Shown: positions 45,827 through 55,713, counted from the stretch's first letter. The stretch: DNA of 64,000 bases from Bacillus sp. FJAT-27225 (GCF_001685025.1 NZ_MAYU01000021.1:744001-808000), one strand, 5' to 3'. Notes: a model not told the origin generated them from the sequence alone. Numbers and translations: made by a program.

Positions 45827-47092
45827 TTGATGATATTTACAAACCAGCCAAAGGAATTGCAGAATTTGTATTTAAGAATGCTTCAATCAGCTGGATCATT
45901 ATCAAATCTTTTTTCAGATAGTGTCATCCCATACATTGTATCTCGAAATGTAGAAAATGCATTTTGTGAAGCTTTTGGAGCTGAAAATTTAGGTAGATCA
46001 GATTGTTCCGCAGATGCGTCTTTTAATGGTGATGGTATTGGTATAAAAACTTTTATTCATGGTAATGGGAGAACACTCCAAAAAGTAGCTGAATTTAATA
46101 AAGATGCAGATCTATATCGAAATTTAAATCCAAAAGATTTAATAACCACTGTATCTGAACTTAGGAATGAACGGATTGATTTTACGATGCGTACTTATGG
46201 ATTAAGTTCCATGATTTACCATTGTGTAACACGACTTCCTGGAAAAATATTAATTTTTGAATTACCAATGGATAAGATTGATATATCAAATATTAAAAAA
46301 GTCGAAATTAGTAACAAAAATACAATAACCTTTGAGGATGGAAGAAACGAATATAGTTTTAATCTTACAAAAAGCACTTTATATAAACGATTTTTATTAG
46401 ATAGGCCTGTAGGTGAAATAAATGTAAATATTATTGAAAACCCTTACTTCGTTCTTTCTAATTTTATATCAAGTGAAACCAAAGACCTAAAAAATATTGA
46501 CTTGATTTATTTCGACCCACCTTATTTTTCCGATTCTTCAAAAGCTATAGATGTATTTAGCGGAAGTGGTACAACTTACTTTACGAAAAATATAAATTAT
46601 TCAAGGTCACAAAGTGATACTGATAGTTTAGATTACGTAATACTACCTCTTTATTCTGATCGCGGGAACAAGCGGCATGTTCCAGAAAAAAGCGGATTAA
46701 ATCAATGGAACGCTGGTGGCAGAGCCAGACATCACGATGAAGTTTATATAACAATCCCGAAATGGATTCATGATGTATTTCCCAGCTTCTTCCCTCCTCG
46801 TGACCAGAGTTTTCAATTAAAGCTACCTGATAAATCACTTTTATCAGCCAAGGTTTGTCAGGATAACAGTAAAGCTTTAATGAGTAACCCTAACCGAGAA
46901 CTAGGAGATTGGTTATTACGAAAAGTTCTGTGCTTATCTGAAAGAGAACTATTGACATATGAAAAACTAAAAATATTGGGAATAGATTCTGTTATCATCT
47001 ATAAAAATTATAATAGCCATTATTCTATTGATTTTTGTAGTATTGGTACTTTTGATGACTTCCAAGCAGAGTATCAGTATGGAAACCAATAA
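45827..47092 (+). CDS. Restriction endonuclease with NgoFVII/BfiI-like B3 DNA-binding domain
   Basis: The protein has 421 residues. The C-terminal half (SGLNQWNAGGRARHHDEVYI, FFPPRDQSF, AKVCQDNSKALMSNPNRELG, then WLLRKVL) is the B3-like recognition domain of NgoFVII/BfiI-type enzymes. The N-terminal half lacks the phospholipase-D motif; ADASFNGDGIGIKTF (about residues 64-78) looks like a divergent PD-(D/E)XK core instead. A short YFDPPYFSD and FSGSGT resemble methyltransferase motifs but are too close together to form one. It follows the controller gene and precedes a second nuclease gene on the same strand. Confidence 0.72.
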   Translation: MMIFTNQPKELQNLYLRMLQSAGSLSNLFSDSVIPYIVSRNVENAFCEAFGAENLGRSDCSADASFNGDGIGIKTFIHGNGRTLQKVAEFNKDADLYRNLNPKDLITTVSELRNERIDFTMRTYGLSSMIYHCVTRLPGKILIFELPMDKIDISNIKKVEISNKNTITFEDGRNEYSFNLTKSTLYKRFLLDRPVGEINVNIIENPYFVLSNFISSETKDLKNIDLIYFDPPYFSDSSKAIDVFSGSGTTYFTKNINYSRSQSDTDSLDYVILPLYSDRGNKRHVPEKSGLNQWNAGGRARHHDEVYITIPKWIHDVFPSFFPPRDQSFQLKLPDKSLLSAKVCQDNSKALMSNPNRELGDWLLRKVLCLSERELLTYEKLKILGIDSVIIYKNYNSHYSIDFCSIGTFDDFQAEYQYGNQ

Positions 47093-47252
47093 TATAGATT
47101 TCCGTAAGCTCTTAAGTTAGGATTTCGGAAAAAATAAATAAGGCTTTTTTAAATTTTATCACTGTACACCAAGACCATACATTTATCCCAACTCTCTTGA
47201 ATTTAAGCTATACCCGGAATAATTAACATTTATTGGTAAGGAGGGTAATGCA

Positions 47253-48044
47253 TTGAAGTTAAATTTCCAAAAACAATATGATTACGCGGATGGACTTTTT
47301 AAAGACGTATACTCATTTACTAATACAAAAAAATTTCAACCTTTAAAAAGCATCGATAGGGACTTAGTTGAAGAAGTTTTTAACTTTGCATATGGTATGA
47401 GTTTCGGCGGAGAAGGACACCACCGCGTTCATCGTACTGGTGGCAGCAATCGTAGAAGTAATGGTGAATTATTTGCAGATACCTTTCAAGGTAAACTTGC
47501 GGAATTTGCCTTATGGAGCACCTTTAAGGACAATAATTTAGATGTTGTAAGACCTGATACGGAAATGTACGGAGAAGGTCTATGGGACTCCAGTGATTTT
47601 AATTTCAAAGAAAAAAAAATAGCAGTAAAATCTACAAAATCATACGGGCAATTATTACTTTTGGAATCAGAGGATTGGAATAACGAGGGTCTATATATAC
47701 CTAATTTAAACACCGGCAGCGAAAGCTATGATTATTTTGTTTTAATAAGATTAGAACCTTTTACCGCTGATATTCTTCTGAAGAATAGATTATATTTTAA
47801 TAATACAGCAAGTGAAGAAAAATTAAAGGGACTAATTTCGGAATATGAGTATACATTTGATATCCCTGGTTATATGTCTAGAAGGACTTTAATCGAGATG
47901 ATACGTAGAAATTACTTTATTCCAAAAGGTGCATATTTAAACAAGATATACAAAAAGAACCTCATTGATGCGAATAATTATTATATTCAAACAGGGAATC
48001 TGAAAAATATAAAAGGGTTAATTGATGACCTTATACAGTTATAA
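47253..48044 (+). CDS. Second restriction endonuclease-like protein, PD-(D/E)XK type
   Basis: The 263-residue protein has QGKLAEFALWSTF (conserved Glu helix), then WDSSDFNFKEKKIAVKSTKS, where Asp and Ala-Val-Lys form a divergent nuclease core near residues 110-130. An N-terminal GGEGHHRVHRTGGSNRRSNG segment is basic and Gly-rich. The start is a TTG with AAGGAGGG seven bases upstream. It lies 160 bases after the first nuclease and converges with the methyltransferase onto a shared hairpin. It could be the cleaving partner of the first enzyme, or a separate enzyme. Confidence 0.65.
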   Translation: MKLNFQKQYDYADGLFKDVYSFTNTKKFQPLKSIDRDLVEEVFNFAYGMSFGGEGHHRVHRTGGSNRRSNGELFADTFQGKLAEFALWSTFKDNNLDVVRPDTEMYGEGLWDSSDFNFKEKKIAVKSTKSYGQLLLLESEDWNNEGLYIPNLNTGSESYDYFVLIRLEPFTADILLKNRLYFNNTASEEKLKGLISEYEYTFDIPGYMSRRTLIEMIRRNYFIPKGAYLNKIYKKNLIDANNYYIQTGNLKNIKGLIDDLIQL

Positions 48045-48074
48045 CTTTAAATTTATAAAATTAAATTGAAAAAA

Positions 48075-48096
48075 GTGCACCCTTTATAGGGTGCAC
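48075..48096. terminator. Terminator between convergent nuclease and methyltransferase genes
   Basis: GTGCACCC (48075-48082) and GGGTGCAC (48089-48096) form a perfect stem. On the minus strand it is followed by six T, so it ends the methyltransferase transcript best. Confidence 0.75.
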
Positions 48097-48101
48097 AAAG
48101 T

Positions 48102-49205
48102 TTAAATACGAAAAGCAATTTGGGCTTCATTGTCATTTTGATTATTAACAGTATTAAGAGCTAAAATGAGGTTCTCAGCTATTCGTTTAATTACCGGCAC
48201 ACTTACTGCATTTCCGGCTTGCTTATACAAATGAGATTTTGCCATTCCTTCTGGAATAATATAATCACTATCCACAGGAAATCCTTGGAATCTCAATGCC
48301 TCTTTTGGTGTTAATTTACGATATCCCCATTCATCTATAATCAAAGGAACATTATGTCCACCTGTTCCCATATTGGCAGTAAGTGTTGGACACACATTAC
48401 TTTGGTTTTCTCTAATATACACCCTTCTTAATTGATATACAGTGTCATTTCTCTTCATTTCATCTATTATCATTTTGTAATACTGGCTTGTTGGCTCGTA
48501 ATAAAAACTAGGGTCTTGTTTTTCATCTCTATCAAGAATGTCATCAATTGATTTGGTTAATTCAATTTTTTCTGGCCACACAAATTTATTAAAAGCTTCT
48601 TCCTCTTTAAAACCAACTATAAATATTCTTTCTCTATTCTGAGGTATATTTCCATACTCCATGGTATTCATAACTTTACTATCTATGTGGTATCCACTTT
48701 CTCGTAGCATTTGTTCAATAACTCTAAAAGTATTTCCATTGTCATGACCTTTTAAGTTCTTTACATTTTCTAAAAAAATTGCTCTAGGTTCAAGTGCTCG
48801 AATAAAACGAACTACATCAAAAAATAAAGTCCCCCGCGGGTCAATTGCCTGTGTTAGTCCACCACATTCTGGACAAACTGCCCCATTAATATATTCGTCG
48901 TAAGAAACACTATGTTGGTGTCCGCAATTATTGCATTTATATTTCATCCCATGTCTATTTCCTGCTACTGAAAAAGCCACGCAGGGCCACCCTGCAGTCA
49001 ATATATCCAGGTTGTGGGGAATATCTTCCTCATTTGGATCTAAACTTCTAATATCAGCTTCTCTTAATGTATGATTAAAATTAGCTCTGTAAGTAATGCA
49101 TGCATTCCTGTCAATTTCATTTGCCCATACAATATGAGCACCTGCTTGTTCAAATCCCTTGTCTATTCCGCCTATTCCAGCAAAGAGACTTGCTACTGTT
49201 GGCAT
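48102..49205 (-). CDS. DNA cytosine-5 methyltransferase
   Basis: The protein has 367 residues. Motif I is SLFAGIGGIDKGFEQAG, motif IV WPCVAFSVAG with the catalytic Cys, motif VI FLENVKNL and motif VIII region QNRERIFIVGF; motif X, KQAGNAVSVPVIKRIAE, closes the fold. Between motifs IV and VI lies YKCNNCGHQHSV plus VCPECGG, a four-Cys zinc-ribbon insert unusual in this class. The start is the ATG at 49205 with GGGAGG eight bases upstream. Its product would protect against the nucleases at 45827 and 47253 and create the 5-methylcytosines that Vsr repairs. The target sequence cannot be deduced. Confidence 0.9.
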   Translation of the reverse strand: MPTVASLFAGIGGIDKGFEQAGAHIVWANEIDRNACITYRANFNHTLREADIRSLDPNEEDIPHNLDILTAGWPCVAFSVAGNRHGMKYKCNNCGHQHSVSYDEYINGAVCPECGGLTQAIDPRGTLFFDVVRFIRALEPRAIFLENVKNLKGHDNGNTFRVIEQMLRESGYHIDSKVMNTMEYGNIPQNRERIFIVGFKEEEAFNKFVWPEKIELTKSIDDILDRDEKQDPSFYYEPTSQYYKMIIDEMKRNDTVYQLRRVYIRENQSNVCPTLTANMGTGGHNVPLIIDEWGYRKLTPKEALRFQGFPVDSDYIIPEGMAKSHLYKQAGNAVSVPVIKRIAENLILALNTVNNQNDNEAQIAFRI

Positions 49206-49724
49206 AAAAAAAACCTCCCGCCGAATCGAAAATATGTTCCTATTTATACTAGCTGTTTGTATTTTACCACATAGTTTCATTTCTTGGCAGCCCTAAACAT
49301 ATATATTTTAATATTCTCTGAAAAACAAAAATAGAGCCCTTAATTCTACTATTGGGTGATAGAAGGCTTTGCTTGTTACCGACATAAAAGCCTTTTCCTA
49401 ACATACTCCACTCCTCATTAATGTGAACAATGAAAACGATGGGGCTCCTTGGTATATGCAATACGCCGTTAAATTAAATTCAATGGCTATGTATTAGTGG
49501 CGTGCTTCTCTTTCAAGTCTACACTAATTTCTTCTAGCGTGTCCCTATTCCAAGATATCGTGAGTACTTGGCTTTATATGCATTATGTTTAAGTATAATT
49601 CGAGAGGATAGTAGTGGGTATAAGAATTTAGTAAATATTCATATATTTTCTATGCTGAAATAAGTGTCAGAATTATTGCTTCGTTACACTGGGTTATTAT
49701 ATATCAGTGTAAAGTAAAAAATGT
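49206..49724. other. Intergenic region, no gene seen
   Basis: About 520 AT-rich bases. Short antisense readings exist but none has a ribosome site plus credible protein sequence. Confidence 0.45.
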
Positions 49725-50045
49725 TTATAACAAAGTTTTGTACCTATGTTTTCGATTGTTTTTTAATTTTAGTTTATATCCCATCTGTACAATTTTGTGT
49801 AGCTCATCTTTGGGACTTGAATTAATTATCCCAATAACTAATTGTTTTGTAATAACTTCTCCATTATGAAGTATGTTATTCTCCTTTGCTTTAACTACTA
49901 CTTTATTAATACTATTTGTACGGGCATACTCTTTAATAATCCATTTATTCAAATTAATTACTTGGTAGGAATTAAATAGATTAATAAAATGTTGGAGCCA
50001 TTTTATTTCCATTTCAGCTTTTTTAATTGTCATTAATTTATTCAT
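49725..50045 (-). CDS. Hypothetical basic protein, 106 residues
   Basis: Unrecognised. The product is Lys/Asn-rich, with a helical N-terminus (KKAEMEIKWLQHFINLF) and a strongly basic tail (KLKLKNNRKHRYKTLL), suggesting nucleic acid contact. The ribosome site is weak (AGGATGG upstream). The high AT content and lack of a partner leave it uncertain whether it is functional. Confidence 0.4.
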   Translation of the reverse strand: MNKLMTIKKAEMEIKWLQHFINLFNSYQVINLNKWIIKEYARTNSINKVVVKAKENNILHNGEVITKQLVIGIINSSPKDELHKIVQMGYKLKLKNNRKHRYKTLL

Positions 50046-50625
50046 ATTATAACCATCCTACTAATAGTTTATTACGAAAAAGAAACAAGATACCTGATTA
50101 TTTTAATGAACATTATTTGAAGGTGGGATATAAATAGTTGCAGTCTATTATGGATTGTTTTTTGACATGTTTTTTATTTAGAGCAGCCTTTTCTTCATGA
50201 TAAACAAAGCAACCAATGGCGTGGATAAGGCTATCGTCCTATCCAACAAAAAGATGTAGGCTATTTTTATCCTTTTTAGTATTTTTTTGAGAGTTAAACC
50301 TCATGCCTTTTGTAAAAAACAATTTGAAGATGGATAGGTCCATTATGATGCGGTAAGGACTAGACTCAAAAAGGTCTTATCTAATAAACAGAAAGCCGAG
50401 TTCATATGAAGATGGCCGTCTTAGATCAAGTGTTTCCAGTTTAGGAATGTTTAGAGACGTATTAATCTGTTGCCTCTCTTCCCACCTTACTGGAATTTCC
50501 TATTTTTCAAAGTACCCTAGAAGCAGGCAAAGAGACAGTTACTTACAGAATAAAACAGTCATTGTCGGTTAAGCAAATAAAACTCTCACCCTTAAGACTG
50601 CACCGGATGCCGGGCTGCAGCTTAA
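50046..50625. other. Gene-poor debris
   Basis: About 580 bases with no intact frame. Scattered short readings (for example DAVRTRLKKVLSNKQKAEFI on the plus strand near 50350) are interrupted by stops; they may be remains of a transposase-like gene, but I cannot name it. Confidence 0.35.
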
Positions 50626-50652
50626 AGATCCTCTTCCCTTAGAAGAGGATCT
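50626..50652 (-). terminator. Terminator hairpin of the second Z1 pair
   Basis: AGATCCTCTTC and GAAGAGGATCT form a perfect 11-bp stem with a 5-base loop, 11 bases beyond the PD-(D/E)XK gene. The T-tract on the minus strand is short (TTTAAG). Confidence 0.65.
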
Positions 50653-50662
50653 AATCAAATGT

Positions 50663-51664
50663 TCAATAACTTATACTTTCCAACTGCCAGTCTTTTGGTG
50701 AACCACATAAATAATAACTCGTACAATTATTTAGATTTAAATCGTAATGAATATTTTGTACACCCTGAGGAACTCCATTTTTAAGATCATTTATAGTGAT
50801 TTTTGGAAACCCATCACTGACTAAATACATACGTTCATCGACAATATTAAAACAGAATTCCTCATATTCTGATTCGTATTCTGATAAATAACCAGATTCC
50901 AGAATTTTGTTTTCGAATTCTAGCAGTAAGGTTACATTATCTGAAAGGGTATCTTGAATGCTTCTTATCAAAAAAGGAAGAGAGTATTTTGATCTCATAT
51001 CACTTCTTATTCGCAAACTATAAAGGAATAGTTTTCCATTTATCGGTATCTCTAATTGATTCAAGCCATTTATCTTATGAACATGTCCTGCCATAGATGA
51101 GGTGGTTTTTACTTCTACTGAAAAATTACTACTCTCAAAATCATACCTGTTTCTACTTGGACCAAACCAAGTCAAGACTTGGTCCACTCCTTTTGGTAAT
51201 AACCAATTTTTCAAGAACCATAGTTCCCCGAACAATCCCTTTATTTCATTTTCACTTAAAATCGGTTTCAACCCTCGGAGCCAAAATTTCCGCCATTTAT
51301 TAAGGGTAGTACTAACTGCTAAGGAGGCGCCGTCCCCGCCTTTTAGTCTATTAAAAATTTCATTTGCTATAACATTGAACAGATTATTATTATCCTTTTG
51401 GATGCAACACACATCCAAATATGGGCAAATAGGTTGGTCATCAATTTTCAGATCCCGACCATAGACCAAAATTCCTCTACTCTTATTATCCTTGATTGCC
51501 TCAGATATATCATTCAAAGGTAGAAGTATATGTCGGTATCCAACCTGGTCAGATGCAAGCATGAAATTGGATACATAATTAATACGGTGAACATTTAATT
51601 TTCCATAGTCAGGGACATTTGCTTCAACTTTGTCCCATGATTCTTCAGTAACAATGGTTTGCAT
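50663..51664 (-). CDS. PD-(D/E)XK motif protein, DUF4420 type (second copy)
   Basis: The 333-residue protein shows GLFGELWFLKNWLLPKGVDQ, then SNFSVEVKTTSSMAGHVHK, the Glu-Val-Lys nuclease core near residue 190. The layout matches the protein at 38897-39823, but the sequence is clearly divergent. The start overlaps the Z1 stop by one base (TAATG), so the two are translationally coupled. No AIPR or MORC gene follows. It is presumably the cleavage subunit of the second Z1 pair. Confidence 0.78.
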   Translation of the reverse strand: MQTIVTEESWDKVEANVPDYGKLNVHRINYVSNFMLASDQVGYRHILLPLNDISEAIKDNKSRGILVYGRDLKIDDQPICPYLDVCCIQKDNNNLFNVIANEIFNRLKGGDGASLAVSTTLNKWRKFWLRGLKPILSENEIKGLFGELWFLKNWLLPKGVDQVLTWFGPSRNRYDFESSNFSVEVKTTSSMAGHVHKINGLNQLEIPINGKLFLYSLRIRSDMRSKYSLPFLIRSIQDTLSDNVTLLLEFENKILESGYLSEYESEYEEFCFNIVDERMYLVSDGFPKITINDLKNGVPQGVQNIHYDLNLNNCTSYYLCGSPKDWQLESISY

Positions 51665-54342
51665 TATTGGATTCCCACCCCTACAGAACCTGTAATGTAC
51701 TCTTGTGCATCACTGCTTTCGGATGGAGGGAAAATAAAAGCTAACCCAATAATGTGCTCACCCTCTTCAGGATTCTCAAAAATTGCTGTTCGGGAATCAC
51801 TCTCTATTGTTTGAGAGTCATGGCCGGAGTATTTACTTATGGGGTATATTAATAAAACACCATTTTGAGGTGACCGCAACTTTCTTAGTTCCTCTCCAAG
51901 CGTTACTTTTTCTTCTTCTTCATTACGTTCTTTACCTTTTAACCGTTGTTTAATTTCATTAACTTGTTCTTTTGGCAGTCTAATTTCATCATCCCCAGCA
52001 GACATAATAGCTCCCAAAGAAGAGCTGTTTGTTCTCAATGTACGCTGAATTAGATTGACCTGCTGATCTGGTATCCAAAGATCTATTGTTCCTAGTCGAT
52101 CACTTTTTGTTTTTCTTCCCATTACCGCCACAGTCCAGATGTTTAACTCCGGTTCATCTAACTGATTCATACGAGTAATATAATTTGATATTGCATCAGT
52201 TCTAACGGTAGTAGCATCTGGATCAGTATTATATACACCAAGGTAATCTAGAATAGATTGTGAATCTATATTATCCCAAATTAGTTCCCCGTCCACTGGT
52301 TTACCTAAACTTTGCAAAAAGCTCTTTGTACTATCCAAATTGTTTCGTAAGAACTCAATATCATCAAACGGAAACACCGTCGTTTCTGACACCTGATCTT
52401 GATATGAAACATGAACAGATTGAGCCGCTCGCATCTTGGAGGGGCTTGTAACAAGCATGCCCGGGTGTTGTCGGATTCTTACACCTACTTGAAGAGGAGT
52501 ACGTCCTTCACGTTCATATTTAGCTATATCTCTTCTAAGATGTTCCTCCACGTCTACTAGAGCTCTAAATTTCCTTTCCAATGAGCGAGTTGTGTATATT
52601 CTAGTAAGATCTACATATCCATTTCTATAACCAAACCATCTTCCCATTTGCATCAATGTGTCATATGCGTAATTATTACTTGTACGAACAAAGTAACTTA
52701 TCAAAAGGCCTTCTAGTGTGAGACCCCGTGATAAACGATTGCCACCTATAACTATTGCTTTTAAATCCGGGTCAACCTCATAATTGATTACATCAGTTGA
52801 GCGACTATGCAGCTGACGTATTTTAACTTTTTCAAGAAAAATTGAAATATCGTTTATAATATCGCTAAAAGGAATGTCATATTGGGCATCCATTTTGTGT
52901 GTTAATGGACGAAATTTATCATCCCATCTTGTCTTAAAAATACCTATTAACTTCCCTTGTTTTCTGTTATATCTCCATTCTTCCTGGATTGAAGTTAATT
53001 TTCCTTCGACCAAAGAAGCAAGTTTTTCTTGAATTGATGTACGATAACTGGTGTGAATTAACATTGAAGCAGGTTCATTACCTTGACCTCTACGAATTCT
53101 TGCTGCCCCGGCTAGGATGAAATCATGAATAGCATTTTCTAGGCTTTCTGGTATGGTAGGTGTAAATGTTTCTACCTCCGCTCTGCTAGCAGGTACCAAT
53201 TGAGAAACATCATTTTTGCTTACATGTTTAATAATATCTAAACCTGGATTTTTAGAGTCTCCGAATATCTCTTTAGCCCCAAAATAACCATGAGGACGAG
53301 GAAGTGACATAATAAAAGAACTTGGATATAAATCATCCCCTGAAACACGATCTTTAGCTTTATGTTCTATTAAGACATTTGCAAATGGTGTAGCTGTATA
53401 GGCTATAAATGCTTTTTTATTAAACAAATCTACTAGCTGTCTAATATAATCATTAATTGCGCTAGGAGATTCTTCTACAGTTTCATCTTCAGGATCTAAA
53501 TCATAAGGACGGTTTCCGCCAGTATTAACAGATGCTTGATCAGCTTCATCATCTACAATTAGGCAAGGAATTTCACTTAGTGTTTCCTTGTCGGCCCGTC
53601 TCAACCAGCCTAGCAAACGGTCAAGTATACTCCCGTGTTTTTTCATAACTATTAGAATAGGTTTATCCCCATTTAATATTGTCGGATTCAAATGTCCAGG
53701 ATTGAAATCCCCTCTAGTTAAATCCGCTTTAGTTAAAGTAACCCACTCCTTATCTCTAGGTGGCTTCCCTACACCAGCTGGTAAATCGTTTGAGATACCG
53801 ACTAATTCCTTATCCAAACGTGTTTGTGTCTGAAAACGAAGAGAGTTATGCATTCCAGTAAGTATGATTATTAACTTGTAACCTGCATCCGTTGCCTTTG
53901 CAATTAGGCCAGTGTAATTAGCAGTTTTTCCACTTTGAACATAACCCACAACAAGCCCCTTTGTAGTAAACGAACGGCAATTTTTGGGGTCTTCCATCTG
54001 TTCTAGAATTTTATCAGTTGATCGATCTATTTGACGAACTACAGAATCAAGCGACCATTGTTTTTTGTCTATTAGATATTCTCTAAGAGTTGGCCAATAA
54101 TACCATTCTGCCCTATCGACCATTGGTAACCATTCAACATGTTTCCTATTAGGGTCAATTATCATATTAGGATCAACTGCAGTAGTAGGTCGTTCCTTTT
54201 CAAAAGCTTCCTTAATCTTTTTAGCAAGATTACTATTTATAGCAGGTAGGTTTTCAATTGCCTCTTCAATTGAACATCCAAAGCTATCAATGAAAGTCCT
54301 AATAATCCTTATGTATTTATCTATTTCAGTTGTAGAATACAT
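51664..54342 (-). CDS. Z1 domain ATPase (second copy, unaccompanied)
   Basis: The 892-residue protein has the Z1 motor: GLVVGYVQSGKTANYTGLIA (about residues 125-144), PCLIVDDEADQASVNTG, YTATPFANVLIEHKA, VIGGNRLSRGLTLEGLLISY and LMQMGRWFGYRNGYVDL. These match the Z1 protein at 39813-42533, but the rest differs much, so this is an old paralogue, not a recent duplication. The start is the ATG at 54342 with GGGAGG nearby upstream; a longer reading from 54366 is less likely. Only a PD-(D/E)XK gene is attached; MORC and AIPR partners are lacking nearby. Confidence 0.85.
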   Translation of the reverse strand: MYSTTEIDKYIRIIRTFIDSFGCSIEEAIENLPAINSNLAKKIKEAFEKERPTTAVDPNMIIDPNRKHVEWLPMVDRAEWYYWPTLREYLIDKKQWSLDSVVRQIDRSTDKILEQMEDPKNCRSFTTKGLVVGYVQSGKTANYTGLIAKATDAGYKLIIILTGMHNSLRFQTQTRLDKELVGISNDLPAGVGKPPRDKEWVTLTKADLTRGDFNPGHLNPTILNGDKPILIVMKKHGSILDRLLGWLRRADKETLSEIPCLIVDDEADQASVNTGGNRPYDLDPEDETVEESPSAINDYIRQLVDLFNKKAFIAYTATPFANVLIEHKAKDRVSGDDLYPSSFIMSLPRPHGYFGAKEIFGDSKNPGLDIIKHVSKNDVSQLVPASRAEVETFTPTIPESLENAIHDFILAGAARIRRGQGNEPASMLIHTSYRTSIQEKLASLVEGKLTSIQEEWRYNRKQGKLIGIFKTRWDDKFRPLTHKMDAQYDIPFSDIINDISIFLEKVKIRQLHSRSTDVINYEVDPDLKAIVIGGNRLSRGLTLEGLLISYFVRTSNNYAYDTLMQMGRWFGYRNGYVDLTRIYTTRSLERKFRALVDVEEHLRRDIAKYEREGRTPLQVGVRIRQHPGMLVTSPSKMRAAQSVHVSYQDQVSETTVFPFDDIEFLRNNLDSTKSFLQSLGKPVDGELIWDNIDSQSILDYLGVYNTDPDATTVRTDAISNYITRMNQLDEPELNIWTVAVMGRKTKSDRLGTIDLWIPDQQVNLIQRTLRTNSSSLGAIMSAGDDEIRLPKEQVNEIKQRLKGKERNEEEEKVTLGEELRKLRSPQNGVLLIYPISKYSGHDSQTIESDSRTAIFENPEEGEHIIGLAFIFPPSESSDAQEYITGSVGVGIQ

Positions 54343-55017
54343 ACTTACCTCCCATATATTAGACACTTGCCTATTTACATATTTTACTAGTTATTTTCAA
54401 TAAATAATAGATTATTCCTGTCCAGTACCAAATTAATTCCTCTGCTCTTTTTCATTGGCCTTCAGTGTAGAAGATTGCTTAACCTTAGATCTTTGCTAGG
54501 ACTTCTTGATTGGTTGCTCAGCATACCAGCTATCATATCCTTCGATTCCTTTCATTGAATATTGTAAAGTAAATGTTAAACTACGACGTGCGGAAAAAAA
54601 CACACTTTGATAATATTTGCATTCGTGCGGATTACGACTTTTTTATCTTTTCTATAAAAAGTCTGTATCATATATTTTTATCCTCAACTGAACCAAATTC
54701 TTTCATAATATTTCTCCTTCACTAATCTAATCACATGAAGTTCTAATAACTCTAGGACCAAAAATTCAGTCATTATTAAAACTTCTTGCCAGTGGATTTT
54801 CATCTTATTTTTTAACAAGTCATTTTTGCATAATTCTACTTTAAGAAAATTTTAACATATAACTAAAGCAAAGGTTGGAAATCGAATGGAATTTATTGAA
54901 ATTTCTATATTTAGTATAAGAAAAGTTTTATGGATATATATACACATAAAGGAAATTTAGTATATCTTTAATTATGAATACTTATTATAAGAGTTTTTAA
55001 AGGGGTAAGAAAGGTCT
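54343..55017. other. Gene-poor AT-rich stretch
   Basis: No intact gene in about 675 bases. On the minus strand a short reading beginning MKGIEGYDSWYAEQPIKKS (near 54555) meets a stop after 19 residues and continues in frame for about 22 more; it may be the remains of a small gene. The promoter of the Mrr-like gene must lie at the right end. Confidence 0.4.
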
Positions 55018-55713
55018 ATGGAATGGAAAAGGTACGAGACAGAGATTCATAGGAAATTAGGAAACATGTTCCCGGAATTAGAAGTTAAGGGCAGTTCATT
55101 TATTACAGGAATACATAGTAAAGTTAGCAGACAAATTGATGTTCTATTAAAAGGAAAATTTGGGTTCACAGAAATAATTGGAGTTGTTGAATGTAAACAT
55201 TTTTTGGAGAATGTCGATGTTAAAATAGTAGATTCATTCATTGGTTTTCTTGAAGATGTAGGAGCAAAAGTAGGTGTAATTATTACTATGAAAGGTTTCT
55301 CTAAAGGGGCAATTAATAGAGCTCGTGGTGCTGACATACAATTAGAAGTTATAAATTATGATGACCTAGGTTTATATGCGTTAAGTTTTGAATTCTGCGA
55401 TTATTGTGTTCATAGTAAAGGAAAAGATAATTTTATTTGGTATGATGGCACTTATGCTTATATTGACGATTATGGAATCGCTTATTGTTTACACAGGGGT
55501 AGATGTAGCACCTGTAACACCATTTATATAAAATGTGACTCTTGTGGAGTAAATACACCGATTCATTATCAGAAATTTGGTAGTACAATACCGTGTGAAG
55601 GTGATTGCGGTTTATATTTTAATCTTCAGCATTTCTCCAAAGTTAAAAGTAGAATAACAGAGTATGAAGTTGTTGTTCTAAGTAATTTTTCATCAAAAGT
55701 TATAAGTTTTTAA
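55018..55713 (+). CDS. Mrr-like restriction endonuclease with zinc-ribbon C-terminus
   Basis: The 231-residue protein has VSRQIDVLLKGKFGFTE (catalytic Asp, about residue 41), then VVECKHFLENVDVKIVDSFI (Glu-Cys-Lys, about 59-61) and GVIITMKGFSKGAINRARG, the Mrr_cat arrangement of PD-(D/E)XK nucleases, many of which cut modified DNA. Cys pairs follow (CDYCVHS, CSTCNT, KCDSCGV, CEGDCGL), forming probably two zinc ribbons. The ribosome site is AAAGG. The gene is followed at 40 bases by a DUF5677-like gene on the same strand. Confidence 0.8.
   Translation: MEWKRYETEIHRKLGNMFPELEVKGSSFITGIHSKVSRQIDVLLKGKFGFTEIIGVVECKHFLENVDVKIVDSFIGFLEDVGAKVGVIITMKGFSKGAINRARGADIQLEVINYDDLGLYALSFEFCDYCVHSKGKDNFIWYDGTYAYIDDYGIAYCLHRGRCSTCNTIYIKCDSCGVNTPIHYQKFGSTIPCEGDCGLYFNLQHFSKVKSRITEYEVVVLSNFSSKVISF

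Noticed and set aside
46506-46572. DPPYF followed by FSGSGT in the first endonuclease, resembling an N6/N4 methyltransferase
   Set aside because: The two motifs are only about 15 residues apart, too close to build a methyltransferase fold, and the downstream domain is a clear B3-like recognition domain.
50046-50625. Possible decayed insertion sequence
   Set aside because: Short interrupted readings only; no terminal inverted repeats or transposase motif could be shown.
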